From: Lamprobacter modestohalophilus
Lineage (GTDB): Bacteria > Pseudomonadota > Gammaproteobacteria > Chromatiales > Chromatiaceae
Reading direction: 5' to 3'
NCBI RefSeq assembly: GCF_016583905.1
Contig: NZ_NRRY01000003.1
Span: 248,001 to 312,000, forward strand
Length of the DNA stretch: 64,000 nucleotides
The position numbers and the translations under genes are program-made. The notes beneath the pieces were generated by a model. It was not told the origin of the DNA. It ran no database searches and was given only the letters and a program-made list of their open reading frames with translations. How positions within the stretch are numbered: the first letter of the stretch is position 1; the number at the start of each line of letters is the position of its first letter. Below, piece by piece: positions 1-8,428 of the stretch.

Positions 1-120
1 TGCTTAGGCATTCGCCGGCTGCTCGATGATTCAACGTTGCTGCGCCGATTTGTCTGCCCTGGGGCGCGCGAGCTGAGCATGCCGGCGTCCCAAGAATCCT
101 GTTCGATCGATGACATCACA

Positions 121-2475
121 ATGCATAACCGTCTCCAGCTCGTTGTCGCAGGTCTTGCCCTTGTCGCCACCCCCATCCTGTCGGCGCAAACAGCTTCTGA
201 GATGGACGCGCCTGCACTCCTTAAGCCGATTCTGGTGATCGCCCCTGAGGAGCCTCCCGTCGGCCGTTCGTTCAGTTTCGGCCCGAGCGCGATCGCGCCG
301 CAGCGCGCACGTACCAGCGACACCGCCAAACTGCTGACTGGCTTGCCGGGTGTCAGTGCCTATGGCGCCGGCGGCGTCTCCAGCCTGCCGGTCATCCGGG
401 GTCTGGCGGATGAGCGTCTGCGCACCACAGTGGATGGAATGGACTTGGTTGCCTCCTGTCCTAACCACATGAATTCGCCGCTGTCCTACATCGATCCGAC
501 CGCGGTGGCCAGCGTCGAGGTCTTTGCCGGCGTCACCCCGGTCAGCGTTGGCGGCGACAGCATTGGCGGCACCATCCTCGTCGAGTCTGCGCCGCCCGCC
601 TTTGCCGAGTCCGGGGAGCGACTGGTCGAAGGAGAGATGGGCGCCTTCTACCGCAGCAATGGTGAAAACTGGGGTGGCAATCTATCCGCAACGGTCGCCA
701 GCGAGCAGCTGAGCCTCAACTATACGGGTGCTTACACACAAGCCGACAACTATCGCGCTGGTGGTAACTTCAAGGACTACGATTTCACCGGTCGAGGGGG
801 CCATACCCTGGATCGCGACGAGGTTGGCTCCACCGCTTACGAGGCCAGCAACCAGTCGCTGACTCTGGCTTGGACCGATGGGCGCAGGCTGCTTGATCTG
901 AGCTACGACCACCAGGATATCCCCTACGAGGGCTTTCCGAACCAACGGATGGAGATGACGAGCGATCAGAGCGACCAGTTCAACCTGGGATATGCCAGTG
1001 AGCTGGCCTGGGGAAGGCTCAACGCACGCCTCTACTACCAGCAGACGCAGCACGAGATGGACTTCGGCGACGACAAGCGCTTCTGGTACGGGCCCGGGCA
1101 GCCGCCGCTGGGCTCCGGCGGCAATACCGCCCTGAACGGCATACCCTGCTCGCCGATAGCGGGTCTCAGGATGGTCAACGGCATGATGGTCGGCTGTGCG
1201 GCGGGCATGCCGATGGAGACCGACAGCAACAACCTTGGTTTCAGGGTCGACGCTGAGATCCCGGTCGGCCAGGACGACCTGCTGCGCGTCGGCGCCGACT
1301 ACCAGCGTTATCGCCTCGATGATTGGTGGTCACCGTCCGGGGCGGGCATGTGGCCCTATACCTTCGACAATATCAATGATGGTCAGCGCGATCGTTACGC
1401 GGCGTTTGGCGAATGGGAGCTCACGAAGGGACGCTGGACCCACCTCCTTGGCCTCCGCTTCGAGGCAGTCAAGATGGACGCCGGCCCCGTGAGCGGCTAC
1501 AACCTGGCGACGCCGCCGACGAGCGGGACCGGCGGCCCCGGCAACCAAACCCGCGATGCAGCGCTGTTCAACAGCCGCTCCCGTTCCAAGACCGATCACA
1601 ACTGGGACATCGCTTGGCTCGCGCGCTTCACACCGGACGCCATGCAGCGCTACGAGATTGGACTGGGGCAGAAGACCCGCTCGCCCAACCTCTACGAGCG
1701 CTATACCTGGTCGACCTGGCAGATGGCCGCGCTGATGAACAACTTCGTCGGCGACGGCAATGGCTATATCGGCAACCTCGACCTGAAGCCGGAGGTGGCG
1801 CGCACGCTGAGCATCACCGCCGACTGGCATGATGCCGACGAGCAACGCTGGGGTCTCAGGATTACCCCCTACTATAGCTATGTGCAGGACTACATCGACG
1901 CTGTGCAGTGGGATTCAGCGACCAATGCCCCGCGAAGGGTGCCGGTGGTGGACGATTTCACGGTGCTCAAATACGCCAATCAATCGGCCCAGCTCTATGG
2001 CGTCGACCTCTCCGCGGACCTCCTGCTGGCGAGCGGTACGCCCTATGGTGCATTCAGCGCGCAGCTAGCGGCGAGCTACACGCGCGGCAAGAATGAGGAC
2101 ACCGGGGACAATCTCTACAACATCATGCCGCTGAATGCGACATTGATCCTGACCCAGACCAAGGGCCGGTGGCAGAATGCCCTGGAAGGCGAGTTTGTCG
2201 CGGCCAAGGACGACGTCTCGCAGGTACGCAACGAGATCGAGACGGACGGTTATGCGCTGCTGCACCTCCGCAGCCGCTATCAGACCCAGCGCTGGACCCT
2301 GGAGCTGGGGGTCGAGAACCTCTTCGACCGCTTCTACGACTTGCCCTTGGGCGGCGCCTATGTTGGCCAGGGCACCACCATGACCATTCCGCCGGCGCCG
2401 AATCAGCCGCAGTGGGGCACCGCTGTGCCGGGCCCGGGTCGCTCGCTGTATGCGGCGTTAAGCTACCGCTTCTGA
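121..2475 (+). CDS. TonB-dependent outer-membrane receptor, OprC/NosA-like (probable copper)
   Basis: Outer-membrane beta-barrel receptor with plug domain. I chose the ATG at 121 rather than the in-frame start at 37 because it gives a clean signal peptide (MHNRLQLVVAGLALVATPIL, cleavage near SAQ). The plug carries the VIRG and VDGMD signatures (about residues 95-110), followed by C113-P-N-H-M117. This CxxxM arrangement in the plug is known from the copper receptor OprC/NosA, where Cys and Met bind copper. The barrel ends in the expected terminal aromatic residue (SYRF). The TonB box is probably near PILVIA. The next gene, a secreted DsrE-like protein, follows after 27 bp and is probably co-transcribed. 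Copper specificity is inferred from the motif. Confidence 0.85.
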   Translation: MHNRLQLVVAGLALVATPILSAQTASEMDAPALLKPILVIAPEEPPVGRSFSFGPSAIAPQRARTSDTAKLLTGLPGVSAYGAGGVSSLPVIRGLADERLRTTVDGMDLVASCPNHMNSPLSYIDPTAVASVEVFAGVTPVSVGGDSIGGTILVESAPPAFAESGERLVEGEMGAFYRSNGENWGGNLSATVASEQLSLNYTGAYTQADNYRAGGNFKDYDFTGRGGHTLDRDEVGSTAYEASNQSLTLAWTDGRRLLDLSYDHQDIPYEGFPNQRMEMTSDQSDQFNLGYASELAWGRLNARLYYQQTQHEMDFGDDKRFWYGPGQPPLGSGGNTALNGIPCSPIAGLRMVNGMMVGCAAGMPMETDSNNLGFRVDAEIPVGQDDLLRVGADYQRYRLDDWWSPSGAGMWPYTFDNINDGQRDRYAAFGEWELTKGRWTHLLGLRFEAVKMDAGPVSGYNLATPPTSGTGGPGNQTRDAALFNSRSRSKTDHNWDIAWLARFTPDAMQRYEIGLGQKTRSPNLYERYTWSTWQMAALMNNFVGDGNGYIGNLDLKPEVARTLSITADWHDADEQRWGLRITPYYSYVQDYIDAVQWDSATNAPRRVPVVDDFTVLKYANQSAQLYGVDLSADLLLASGTPYGAFSAQLAASYTRGKNEDTGDNLYNIMPLNATLILTQTKGRWQNALEGEFVAAKDDVSQVRNEIETDGYALLHLRSRYQTQRWTLELGVENLFDRFYDLPLGGAYVGQGTTMTIPPAPNQPQWGTAVPGPGRSLYAALSYRF

Positions 2476-2502
2476 TCACCTTAACCAACCGGAGATTGAG
2501 CG

Positions 2503-2955
2503 ATGAAGAATCGGTTCTTGCTGACATGTATCCTGTTGCTGTCGTTGACGGGCTTGTCTTGGAACGCCCAGGCCGAGGAGGCCAAAGGCGGGCTGTTCGT
2601 CAACCTGACCACCGATGACACCTGGGCGGCGGCCAAGGCGATCCAGTTTGCGCACGAGAAGGTCTTGAAGCGCGGCCATACCCCTGTGGCGATCTGGCTC
2701 AATGTGCGCGGGATCTACCTGGCCGACAAGAAGCGGCCATCCCACGTCCACGGTCTGATGAAGGAGCAGGGCAGGTCCATTCAAGACATGCTGCAGGCGT
2801 TTGCGAAGGACGGTGGTCTGGTCATCGCCTGCGCCGCCTGCTCCAAGGCGGCTGGCCTCACCGAAGATGACTTCATCGCAGGCGTCCAGATGGGGAATCC
2901 GGACCTGGTCCTCGGGATCTTGTTCGATCCAACGGTGAAGACGCTTTCCTGGTAA
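2503..2955 (+). CDS. Exported DsrE/DsrF-like protein
   Basis: A 150-residue protein with a signal peptide (cleavage after AQA near residue 24) and a DsrE-type fold pattern: beta strand GLFVNLTTDD, a helix, strand PVAIWLNVRG, and a CAAC motif at about C110 and C113 inside VIACAACSKAAGL. DsrE-family proteins transfer sulfur or bind small thiols. Exported members lie next to metal or sulfur genes, but their role is poorly defined. SD GGAG lies 8 bases before the ATG. It follows the OprC-like receptor closely, so a periplasmic role with copper or thiols is plausible, by inference. The first 23 bases of the gene and its leader are duplicated at 4094-4142. Confidence 0.75.
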   Translation: MKNRFLLTCILLLSLTGLSWNAQAEEAKGGLFVNLTTDDTWAAAKAIQFAHEKVLKRGHTPVAIWLNVRGIYLADKKRPSHVHGLMKEQGRSIQDMLQAFAKDGGLVIACAACSKAAGLTEDDFIAGVQMGNPDLVLGILFDPTVKTLSW

Positions 2956-2967
2956 TCGGCTCAGATG

Positions 2968-2987
2968 GCCGGCCCAGGGGGGCCGGC
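2968..2987 (+). terminator. Hairpin after the DsrE-like gene
   Basis: Perfect 8-bp inverted repeat GCCGGCCC / GGGCCGGC (2968-2975 and 2980-2987) with a 4-base loop, 12 bases past the stop. It lacks a strong T-tract, so termination is likely but not certain. Confidence 0.45.
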
Positions 2988-2990
2988 TTA

Positions 2991-3068
2991 GATGAGTGGT
3001 TGAGATAAGCGGTTGAGATAAGCGGTTGAGATGAGCGGTTGAGATGAGCGGTTGAGATGAGCGGTTGA
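2991..3068. repeat. 13-bp tandem repeat, six copies
   Basis: Six head-to-tail copies of GATGAGCGGTTGA. The first has G-T-G in place of G-C-G and the second and third have GATAAG. The array is non-coding and lies between the DsrE-like gene and the metal-sensor gene. It is followed by GATGGCCGGCTT, resembling the sequence just upstream of the array. Confidence 0.9.
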
Positions 3069-3173
3069 GATGGCCGGCTTGGTGACGATCGGAGCGGCCG
3101 ATCGCATCGCGTTGACACAAGACAAGCGGCTTTCGATTGACTGGCTTGACTGAGGCTTGGTTGGCTTCTAGCC

Positions 3174-3200
3174 TATAGATGAACAGTTATTCAACTGTTT
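3174..3200 (+). promoter_or_regulatory. SmtB/CzrA-type operator
   Basis: TGAACA-GT-TATTCA (3180-3193) is the core of the 12-2-12 inverted repeat bound by zinc sensors of the SmtB/CzrA family. It is flanked by TATAGA (3174-3179) and ACTGTT (3195-3200). The first in-frame ATG of the sensor ORF (3179) lies inside this site, which argues that translation begins downstream at the GTG at 3215. Autoregulation is inferred. Confidence 0.7.
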
Positions 3201-3214
3201 TAGGAGTCTGCGCT

Positions 3215-3532
3215 GTGTCAGCCGAGCTAAATCTTGAGCAACGCCGGGCGCTGGCCGAAATGTTCGCCCTGTTGGGTGATCCAACACGGCTCGGCATCGT
3301 TCTGCGCTGTCGCCATCAACGCCGCTCGGTTTCCGAGATCGCCGATGCCAGCAGCCTGTCGATGTCACTGGTCAGCCATCACTTGCGTCTGCTACGCACT
3401 GCCGCGTTGCTCAAGGTGGAGCGAGAAGGGCGCCACGCGTACTACTCCGTCGCCGATGCCCATGTCGAACACATGCTCGATGACATGGTCGGTCATGTCC
3501 GACACACCAATGACGCCTCGGGCAGCGATTGA
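3215..3532 (+). CDS. ArsR/SmtB-family metal sensor, CzrA-like alpha-5 site
   Basis: Winged-helix transcriptional repressor of about 105 residues. Start taken as GTG 3215, with SD AGGAG eight bases upstream; the upstream ATG (3179) lies inside the operator. The recognition helix reads SMSLVSHHLRLLRTAALL and the wing KVEREGRHAYYSV. The last helix carries D-A-H, then H eleven residues after that His, then H three residues further (DAHVEHMLDDMVGHVRH). This D-x-H-x10-H-x2-H spacing matches the alpha-5 zinc/cobalt site of CzrA (and of SmtB, which has E at the last position). There is no alpha-3 CVC arsenic motif, so an arsenic sensor is unlikely. The probable target is its own operator and the following His-rich gene. 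Confidence 0.85.
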   Translation: MSAELNLEQRRALAEMFALLGDPTRLGIVLRCRHQRRSVSEIADASSLSMSLVSHHLRLLRTAALLKVEREGRHAYYSVADAHVEHMLDDMVGHVRHTNDASGSD

Positions 3533-3604
3533 ATGCCTGCAGGTCTTGTCCCGGTTGGTGTATCGGCGCGACAACCTGAAACTGCCTCAATCGGAGCGCT
3601 ATCG

Positions 3605-3964
3605 ATGAGCCAAGACTGCCATTCCCATCCCCATCACGACCATCACCATGGCCCTGGTTGCGGCCATCAGGCCCTGCAGCACGAAGACCACGTCGACTAC
3701 CTGCATGATGGCCATCTGCATCATCCGCATGAGGTCGACGGTCTGGTTCACTACGATGAGCACGTCATCGCCATCAGCGCAACCAATCCCGACGGCTGCG
3801 AGCACCGGCTCACCGCTTGCCAGGAAGACGGCCACGTGCACGGGCCCGGCTGTGGTCATGAGGCGGTGCCGCACGGCGATCACGTCGATTACATCGTTGA
3901 TGGTCGGCTGCATAATCCGCACGGCGACCACTGCGACGATCATGGTCCGGTGACGTTGCTCTAG
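3605..3964 (+). CDS. Histidine-rich metal-binding protein with internal repeat
   Basis: A 119-residue soluble protein with no signal peptide. Two copies of a unit containing HGPGCGH, then HxDHVDY, then DGxLHxPH lie at about residues 15-45 and 78-115. The C-terminus has a further CDDHG. More than a quarter of the residues are His. GGAG precedes the ATG by about 8 bases. The gene is 72 bp after the CzrA-like sensor and probably in its operon, so it is likely a cytoplasmic zinc (or nickel/cobalt) buffer or chaperone. Similar His-rich proteins occur beside zinc transporters; I cannot name an established family. Function is inferred from composition and context. Confidence 0.7.
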   Translation: MSQDCHSHPHHDHHHGPGCGHQALQHEDHVDYLHDGHLHHPHEVDGLVHYDEHVIAISATNPDGCEHRLTACQEDGHVHGPGCGHEAVPHGDHVDYIVDGRLHNPHGDHCDDHGPVTLL

Positions 3965-4023
3965 AACGGCGAGCTGTTCTCGACGCACTGGCTGCTAGGC
4001 CGAGTCATCATCCGGTGAGGTCG

Positions 4024-4045
4024 GCGCAGCGGGGCACTGCTGCGC
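4024..4045 (+). terminator. Hairpin downstream of the His-rich gene
   Basis: GCGCAGC / GCTGCGC inverted repeat (7-bp stem, 8-base loop). No T-run follows, so it is a weak terminator candidate. Apart from this and the duplicated sequence at 4094-4142, the 3965-4228 gap holds nothing else I recognise. Confidence 0.35.
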
Positions 4046-4093
4046 TGGGCCTGATCGTTCGCTGTCCGCGACGTTAAGCGATTGTTTCCGAAA

Positions 4094-4142
4094 ACCTTAA
4101 CTAACCGGTAGATTGAGCGATGAAGAATCGGTTCTTGCTGAC
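4094..4142 (+). repeat. Duplicated leader and start of the DsrE-like gene
   Basis: Near-identical to 2478-2525: one substitution and one inserted base across about 48 bp, including SD, ATG (4120) and the first eight codons. The copied reading frame stops after ten codons. The two copies flank the sensor/His-rich segment as direct repeats 1.6 kb apart. Confidence 0.9.
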
Positions 4143-4228
4143 GACTGTCTAACTGTTCTTCGAGATCGAGCAGCTATGGTAGGGTGCGATTGGTCGAACA
4201 GCACGTCGTTTGAGGGATTAGAGTAACC

Positions 4229-6490
4229 ATGCCGCATGATCCGTCGAGCCAGGACAAGCTTGCGGAGCTGACTGGGCTCCTTGAGCTCATGACGGCAATC
4301 CTGAGGCGCTTCGCCGGGCTCGGCGATCAGGCGATCGATGCCGGTATCGACGAGGCACTCGCCTCGATCGGCCATTTCGCCGGCGTTGATCGCAGCTACA
4401 TGTTTCTGGTCGATGGCGAATACCTGAACAATAGCCACGAATGGTGCGCACCAGGCATCACCCCAGAGATCCATGTCCTCCAGCAGGTGCCTTGGGAGAC
4501 GATTCATTGGTGGCGGCCACGCCTTGAGTCTGGTGAGTCGATCTACATCCCATCGGTTGCAGACCTGCCAGAGACGCGCATTGCCGAGCGCGAACTGCTT
4601 GGTAGCCAGGGCATCCGATCGCTGATCGTGGTGCCCCTGATGGGCCCAGACCAGATCAAGGGCTTCATCGGCTTCGATTCAGTGCGGGAGCACCGCACTT
4701 GGTCCGAGCAAGCCATACTGCTCTTGCGGGCGATCGCGGATGTAATCATCGGCAGTCTTTTGAGGCGTGATGCGCTGAAGGCCCTGCATCAGAGCGAGCA
4801 GCGGTTCAGTACCTTGGTTCGGCGTGCCTCCGACGTGGTCATGATCCTCGGTGACGATAGCTGCCTGCGCTATCTGGGCCCCTCGGCCTGCCAGATCCTG
4901 GGCTGGGACGAACAGCTGGCACCGGCGACCCGCTATCTAGATGCCGTGCATCCAGACGAGCGCGAACGGGTGCATGACGCCTTGAAACGTGCCGTTGTTC
5001 TGCCTGGAGAGCATGTCGACATTGCCGACCACCGTCTACGCTGTGGTGACGAGAACTATATCTGGTGTCAGGCAACGGCAACCGATCTCAGCGCCGATCC
5101 CAACATCCGCGGCATCGTCATCAATGCGCACGATATTTCCAGGCGCAAAGAGGCCGAGCAGACCCTGCGCCACCGCGCCATGCACGACTCCTTGACCGCG
5201 TTGCCGAACCGCGTCCTGCTCAACGATCGACTCAACCAACTCCTGCTCCAAGCGCAGCGCTTCGGTCATCAGGTCGGTGTGCTGTTCATCGATATCGACA
5301 GCTTCAAGCTGATCAATGACGCCATCGGCCATCATGCCGGTGACCAGCTCTTGGTCGACGCCGCCCAGCGTCTGCAGCATCATCTCGTCCTAGGTGACAG
5401 CATCGCCCGCTTCGGCGGCGACGAGTTTGTCGTGCTGTTGCAGGGAGAGAAACGCTCGCAAGAGGCCATGCTGATCGAGGCGGAACGCTTAATCGAGGTG
5501 TTTACTCCTCCATTCATTGTTGAGGGTCGCGAGTATCTGATCACCGCAAGCGCTGGCATCGTGATCAGCGATGGCTTCAACAGCCCTGGCGACCTATTAC
5601 GCGACGCCGACGCGGCGATGTATGTGGCTAAAGAGCGCGGTGGCGCCCGGGTCCAATGCTTCGATGCAGCGCTGCGGACGCGCTTGTTGGAGCGAATCAG
5701 CATCGCCCATGACCTGCGCGATTGCGAATCGCGCGGCGAGCTCAGGGTCCAGTACCAGCCCCTGTTGACCGCCAGTGGCCGACGGCTGGTGGGTGCGGAA
5801 GCGCTGCTACGCTGGGAGCATCCAACACGCGGTCTCGTCTCGCCGGGCGACTTCATTCCGGTGGCCGAGGAGACGGGTCTCATCGTCCCAATCGGCACCT
5901 GGGTGCTCGATGAGTCCTTGAGGCAGTTACGCTGCTGGCTCGATGATCTCAATGACCCTGATGATCAAGCTGGTGATCAAGGCGACCTCTCGATCGCGGT
6001 GAATCTCTCATCGCTGCAGCTGCAGAGCCCTGGCATCGTAACGCTGGTCGAAGAGATGCTGCATCGACATCGTATCCCTCCGCATCTGCTCGTACTCGAG
6101 CTCACCGAGAGTATGGTCATGAATGACGCCGAGTCCTCGAACGGAACCTTGCACCAGCTGCGCGAGCTCGGAGTGGCGCTCGCTATCGATGACTTTGGCA
6201 CCGGCTACTCCTCGCTCGCCTATCTGCGTCAGCTGCCGATCAACCTGCTCAAAATCGACCGTTCCTTTATCGAGGCGATGACCGACTCCGAGCGCGATCG
6301 TCGCGTCGTCGCGGTGATCTGCTCGCTCGGCCATGAGCTAGGGATGGAGACGATTGCCGAGGGCATCGAAACCGAGAGGCAGCTGGAGATGCTGCGCGGT
6401 ATGCGCTGCGATCTGGTTCAGGGATTCCATCTCGGGCGCCCGACCACGCCTGAGGCGATCGCTAAGCTCCTTGCGCTCCGGCAGCGCTAA
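4229..6490 (+). CDS. GAF-PAS-GGDEF-EAL cyclic-di-GMP enzyme
   Basis: A 753-residue cytoplasmic signalling protein. A GAF domain (about residues 20-180, ending in the VVPL...GFIGFDSVR pattern) is followed by a PAS domain (about 190-310). The diguanylate cyclase domain has an intact GGDEF at 396-400, preceded by the LTALPNR and DIDSFK signatures. The phosphodiesterase domain has EAL at 524-526, and the LTES, DDFGTGYSS and KIDRSF motifs are all present. Both catalytic domains look intact, so the protein could make or degrade c-di-GMP depending on the sensory input. It is monocistronic. No transmembrane segment is seen, and the signal is unknown. Confidence 0.93.
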   Translation: MPHDPSSQDKLAELTGLLELMTAILRRFAGLGDQAIDAGIDEALASIGHFAGVDRSYMFLVDGEYLNNSHEWCAPGITPEIHVLQQVPWETIHWWRPRLESGESIYIPSVADLPETRIAERELLGSQGIRSLIVVPLMGPDQIKGFIGFDSVREHRTWSEQAILLLRAIADVIIGSLLRRDALKALHQSEQRFSTLVRRASDVVMILGDDSCLRYLGPSACQILGWDEQLAPATRYLDAVHPDERERVHDALKRAVVLPGEHVDIADHRLRCGDENYIWCQATATDLSADPNIRGIVINAHDISRRKEAEQTLRHRAMHDSLTALPNRVLLNDRLNQLLLQAQRFGHQVGVLFIDIDSFKLINDAIGHHAGDQLLVDAAQRLQHHLVLGDSIARFGGDEFVVLLQGEKRSQEAMLIEAERLIEVFTPPFIVEGREYLITASAGIVISDGFNSPGDLLRDADAAMYVAKERGGARVQCFDAALRTRLLERISIAHDLRDCESRGELRVQYQPLLTASGRRLVGAEALLRWEHPTRGLVSPGDFIPVAEETGLIVPIGTWVLDESLRQLRCWLDDLNDPDDQAGDQGDLSIAVNLSSLQLQSPGIVTLVEEMLHRHRIPPHLLVLELTESMVMNDAESSNGTLHQLRELGVALAIDDFGTGYSSLAYLRQLPINLLKIDRSFIEAMTDSERDRRVVAVICSLGHELGMETIAEGIETERQLEMLRGMRCDLVQGFHLGRPTTPEAIAKLLALRQR

Positions 6491-6637
6491 CCGGGAGTCT
6501 GCAGTCGTCCCTCTCCCAGTATGAGCAGCTCCCGGAGCTGGCTGTCTAGCGCGGCCACATGGCGGATCGGCTGACCGGCACCTCGAACGGTGGGGCAAGC
6601 GGTAGTGATCAACGAGGTCGGTTGACGAAACGCGGGG

Positions 6638-6676
6638 TCAGAAGTTGTAGCTCAGCGTCGCCTTGAGCTGGATTAC
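6638..6676 (-). pseudogene. C-terminal tip of a TonB-dependent receptor (remnant)
   Basis: Read on the minus strand the segment ends in QLKATLSYNF-stop, the typical beta-signal of an outer-membrane receptor. Upstream sequence does not continue as receptor but merges into a TonB fragment read on the other strand. It is very short, so chance similarity is possible. Confidence 0.45.
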
Positions 6677-6823
6677 CGGGTCCAGCAAAGTTCCGGCCAT
6701 GCGACACTGGATGCAGAAGTGCAGAAGATGAACGAACGCGCACAACCGCTACCGGTCATGCCGGACACCATGGACAACAGCACACTGGAATTGGTGGTGC
6801 CGATGCAGTTCTTCCTAAGATAA
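6668..6823 (+). pseudogene. tonB: C-terminal fragment of TonB
   Basis: The open frame reads LDYRVQQSSGHATLDAEV, then ERAQPLP, then LELVVPMQFFLR-stop. This is the conserved end of TonB: the SSGHxxLD and (A)xPxP motifs, then the final strand. No start or proline-rich part precedes it. The matching upstream half lies on the opposite strand at 8920-9387, so the gene has been split by rearrangement. Confidence 0.8.
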
Positions 6824-6871
6824 CGGCCTGCTGGTGGTGGCCACCGTGCAGCTATCCCGTCTTCAGCAGGG

Positions 6872-8044
6872 TTACAGCGTCATTTCCGTGAAGTCTTCAA
6901 AGGTATCCGGCGTGACATAAATCGCCTCATTGGCGTGAGGAAATTGCTGGTAGAACGTTTCAAGTGCCTCGTCGTGGCGAAGCTTCGGCTCGCCATAGGT
7001 CACCTGAATGGGCGTCGCCCCCTGCGGCGTGTTGACCACAAAGTCCACTTCGCCCTTGCCTTTCCAATAGCTGATATCGGCGGTCTTGCGGCGCAATACC
7101 AGATAGACCAGGTTTTCAAAGTCCTTGCCCAGGTCCTGCCCGGCGCGGCTGCTGACGGCCCGACGCAGGCCAGTATCAATGGCGTAATACTTACGATTGT
7201 GCCGTGCCCGTTTGGCTTCGGAATAGGCAAAATAGGGACAACTGAATAGCAAATAGGCATCCTCACAGGCCTGCAGATAATGGCTGACGGTTTCTGGGCT
7301 CAATTGCACCGCACCGGCGATACGGCGCAAGCTCAATTCCGAGCCCACCGAATCCATGACCATCTTCGCCACCGCCTGCAAGGGCCGGCTCGATTTGGCC
7401 GATACCCGTTCACGAATATCCTTCTCGACGATATCCAGGAAATACTGCTGTAGCAGCCGCTCGGGCTGCGGAAACTCCAGCGCGGCAGGAAAGCCGCCCC
7501 GGCGGATAAACTGCTCCAGATCACCCGGTGTTGCCCGCTGCCTGAATTCCGATAGATCAAAGGGAAACAGCTCATGGCGCAAATGCCGCCCGGTCAGCGA
7601 GCTGGCCAGCTCGCCCCCCAGCAACTGGCTGTTCGAACCGGTGACCACAAAACAGTGGCCGCTATTCGTTTCCAGGCGCGTGTTCAGCCACTTCTGCCAG
7701 TCGGCTACGTTCTGGATTTCATCGAGAAAGAAGGTCAGCTTCCGTCGGCTGCCTTTGGTTGACAGCTCATAAAGTTGATCCAGCATCCTTGCATCCAGGT
7801 TATCCAGCAGACGTGGATCCTCAAAGTTGATGAAAACCGCCTGATCCTCGGCCAGCTGATTGGCCGCCATTAACTGGCGTAGCAGTGTCGACTTGCCGCA
7901 GCGGCGCACCCCCTGGATCACCGTGACCACTTCCGGCACAAGAACACAGTGCTCCGCGATGGCTCGTGGCACGGTGCCCGAGGGCTGGGCAGACCAGGCT
8001 GACCAGTCCGCCAGGATGCTGTGCAGGGTCGTGTTGTCCAACAT
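6872..8044 (-). CDS. AAA (AAA_14) ATPase with DUF4143 domain
   Basis: About 390 residues. Walker A GVRRCGKST near residue 46 and Walker B TFFLDEIQ are followed by a sensor-like VTGSNS and the DUF4143 C-terminal half, which has a PD-(D/E)xK-like core (GKGEVDFVV ... PIQVTYG). I chose the ATG at 8044 because GGAG sits seven bases upstream; in-frame starts at 8056 and 8059 are alternatives. This family is common, is often strain-variable, and is of unproven function; defence or toxin roles have been suggested. It lies between the two halves of the split tonB, suggesting insertion with the rearrangement. A dyad at 8067-8084 precedes it. Confidence 0.85.
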   Translation of the reverse strand: MLDNTTLHSILADWSAWSAQPSGTVPRAIAEHCVLVPEVVTVIQGVRRCGKSTLLRQLMAANQLAEDQAVFINFEDPRLLDNLDARMLDQLYELSTKGSRRKLTFFLDEIQNVADWQKWLNTRLETNSGHCFVVTGSNSQLLGGELASSLTGRHLRHELFPFDLSEFRQRATPGDLEQFIRRGGFPAALEFPQPERLLQQYFLDIVEKDIRERVSAKSSRPLQAVAKMVMDSVGSELSLRRIAGAVQLSPETVSHYLQACEDAYLLFSCPYFAYSEAKRARHNRKYYAIDTGLRRAVSSRAGQDLGKDFENLVYLVLRRKTADISYWKGKGEVDFVVNTPQGATPIQVTYGEPKLRHDEALETFYQQFPHANEAIYVTPDTFEDFTEMTL

Positions 8045-8066
8045 CGGGTGCTCCATCATCAATATA

Positions 8067-8084
8067 TGTCCATTTTGATGGACA
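8067..8084. promoter_or_regulatory. Inverted repeat upstream of the DUF4143 ATPase
   Basis: TGTCCA-TTTTGA-TGGACA, a perfect 6-bp dyad 22 bp before the ATPase start. A further half-site CTGGACA lies at about 8106. It is probably an operator for the ATPase gene; the binding protein is unknown. Confidence 0.45.
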
Positions 8085-8213
8085 AACCCAATATTGTCTA
8101 GTCAGCTGGACAAACGCCTTCCTCACCAAGTGTGCCAGAAAACGATGCGTTTATACGCAATTGCAAATCATTAACATTAATGGAAATGTAATCGTGTCCA
8201 CATCATTGATACT

Positions 8214-8412
8214 TGGCATCAACACCGAGGAGGTCGACGGCTACTTCCTGCTCAATGGCCGGCTGAGCTACGCGCTACCGATGCTCGCCGAGGGCAGCGA
8301 GGTCTTCTTGGCGCTCGAGAACCTGACCAATAATACCGACTACGAATACCGTCCCGACTATCCCATGCCCGGCACCACGGCGATGCTTGGCGTGAATCTA
8401 GCCTTACGCTGA
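8214..8412 (+). pseudogene. C-terminal fragment of a TonB-dependent receptor
   Basis: The frame reads EVDGYFLLNGRLSYALP, then VFLALENLTNNTDYEYRP and GTTAMLGVNL before the stop, which is the last three strands of a siderophore-type receptor. The preceding sequence in frame is unrelated, so the rest of the gene has been lost. It is followed at once by a broken methyltransferase gene, an arrangement suggesting a former metal-uptake operon. Confidence 0.7.
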
Positions 8413-8428
8413 GTGGTGTCTGGTAAGT

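Noticed and set aside
2991-3068. Possible CRISPR array
   Set aside because: The 13-bp units are directly adjacent with no spacers, so this is a plain tandem repeat.
3179-3214. Upstream ATG as start of the metal sensor
   Set aside because: It overlaps the SmtB/CzrA operator and lacks an SD, while GTG 3215 has AGGAG at the right distance.
8160-8200. Fur-like AT-rich sequence (TTGCAAATCATTAACATTAATG)
   Set aside because: Symmetry is poor and it lies before a receptor fragment, not an intact gene.
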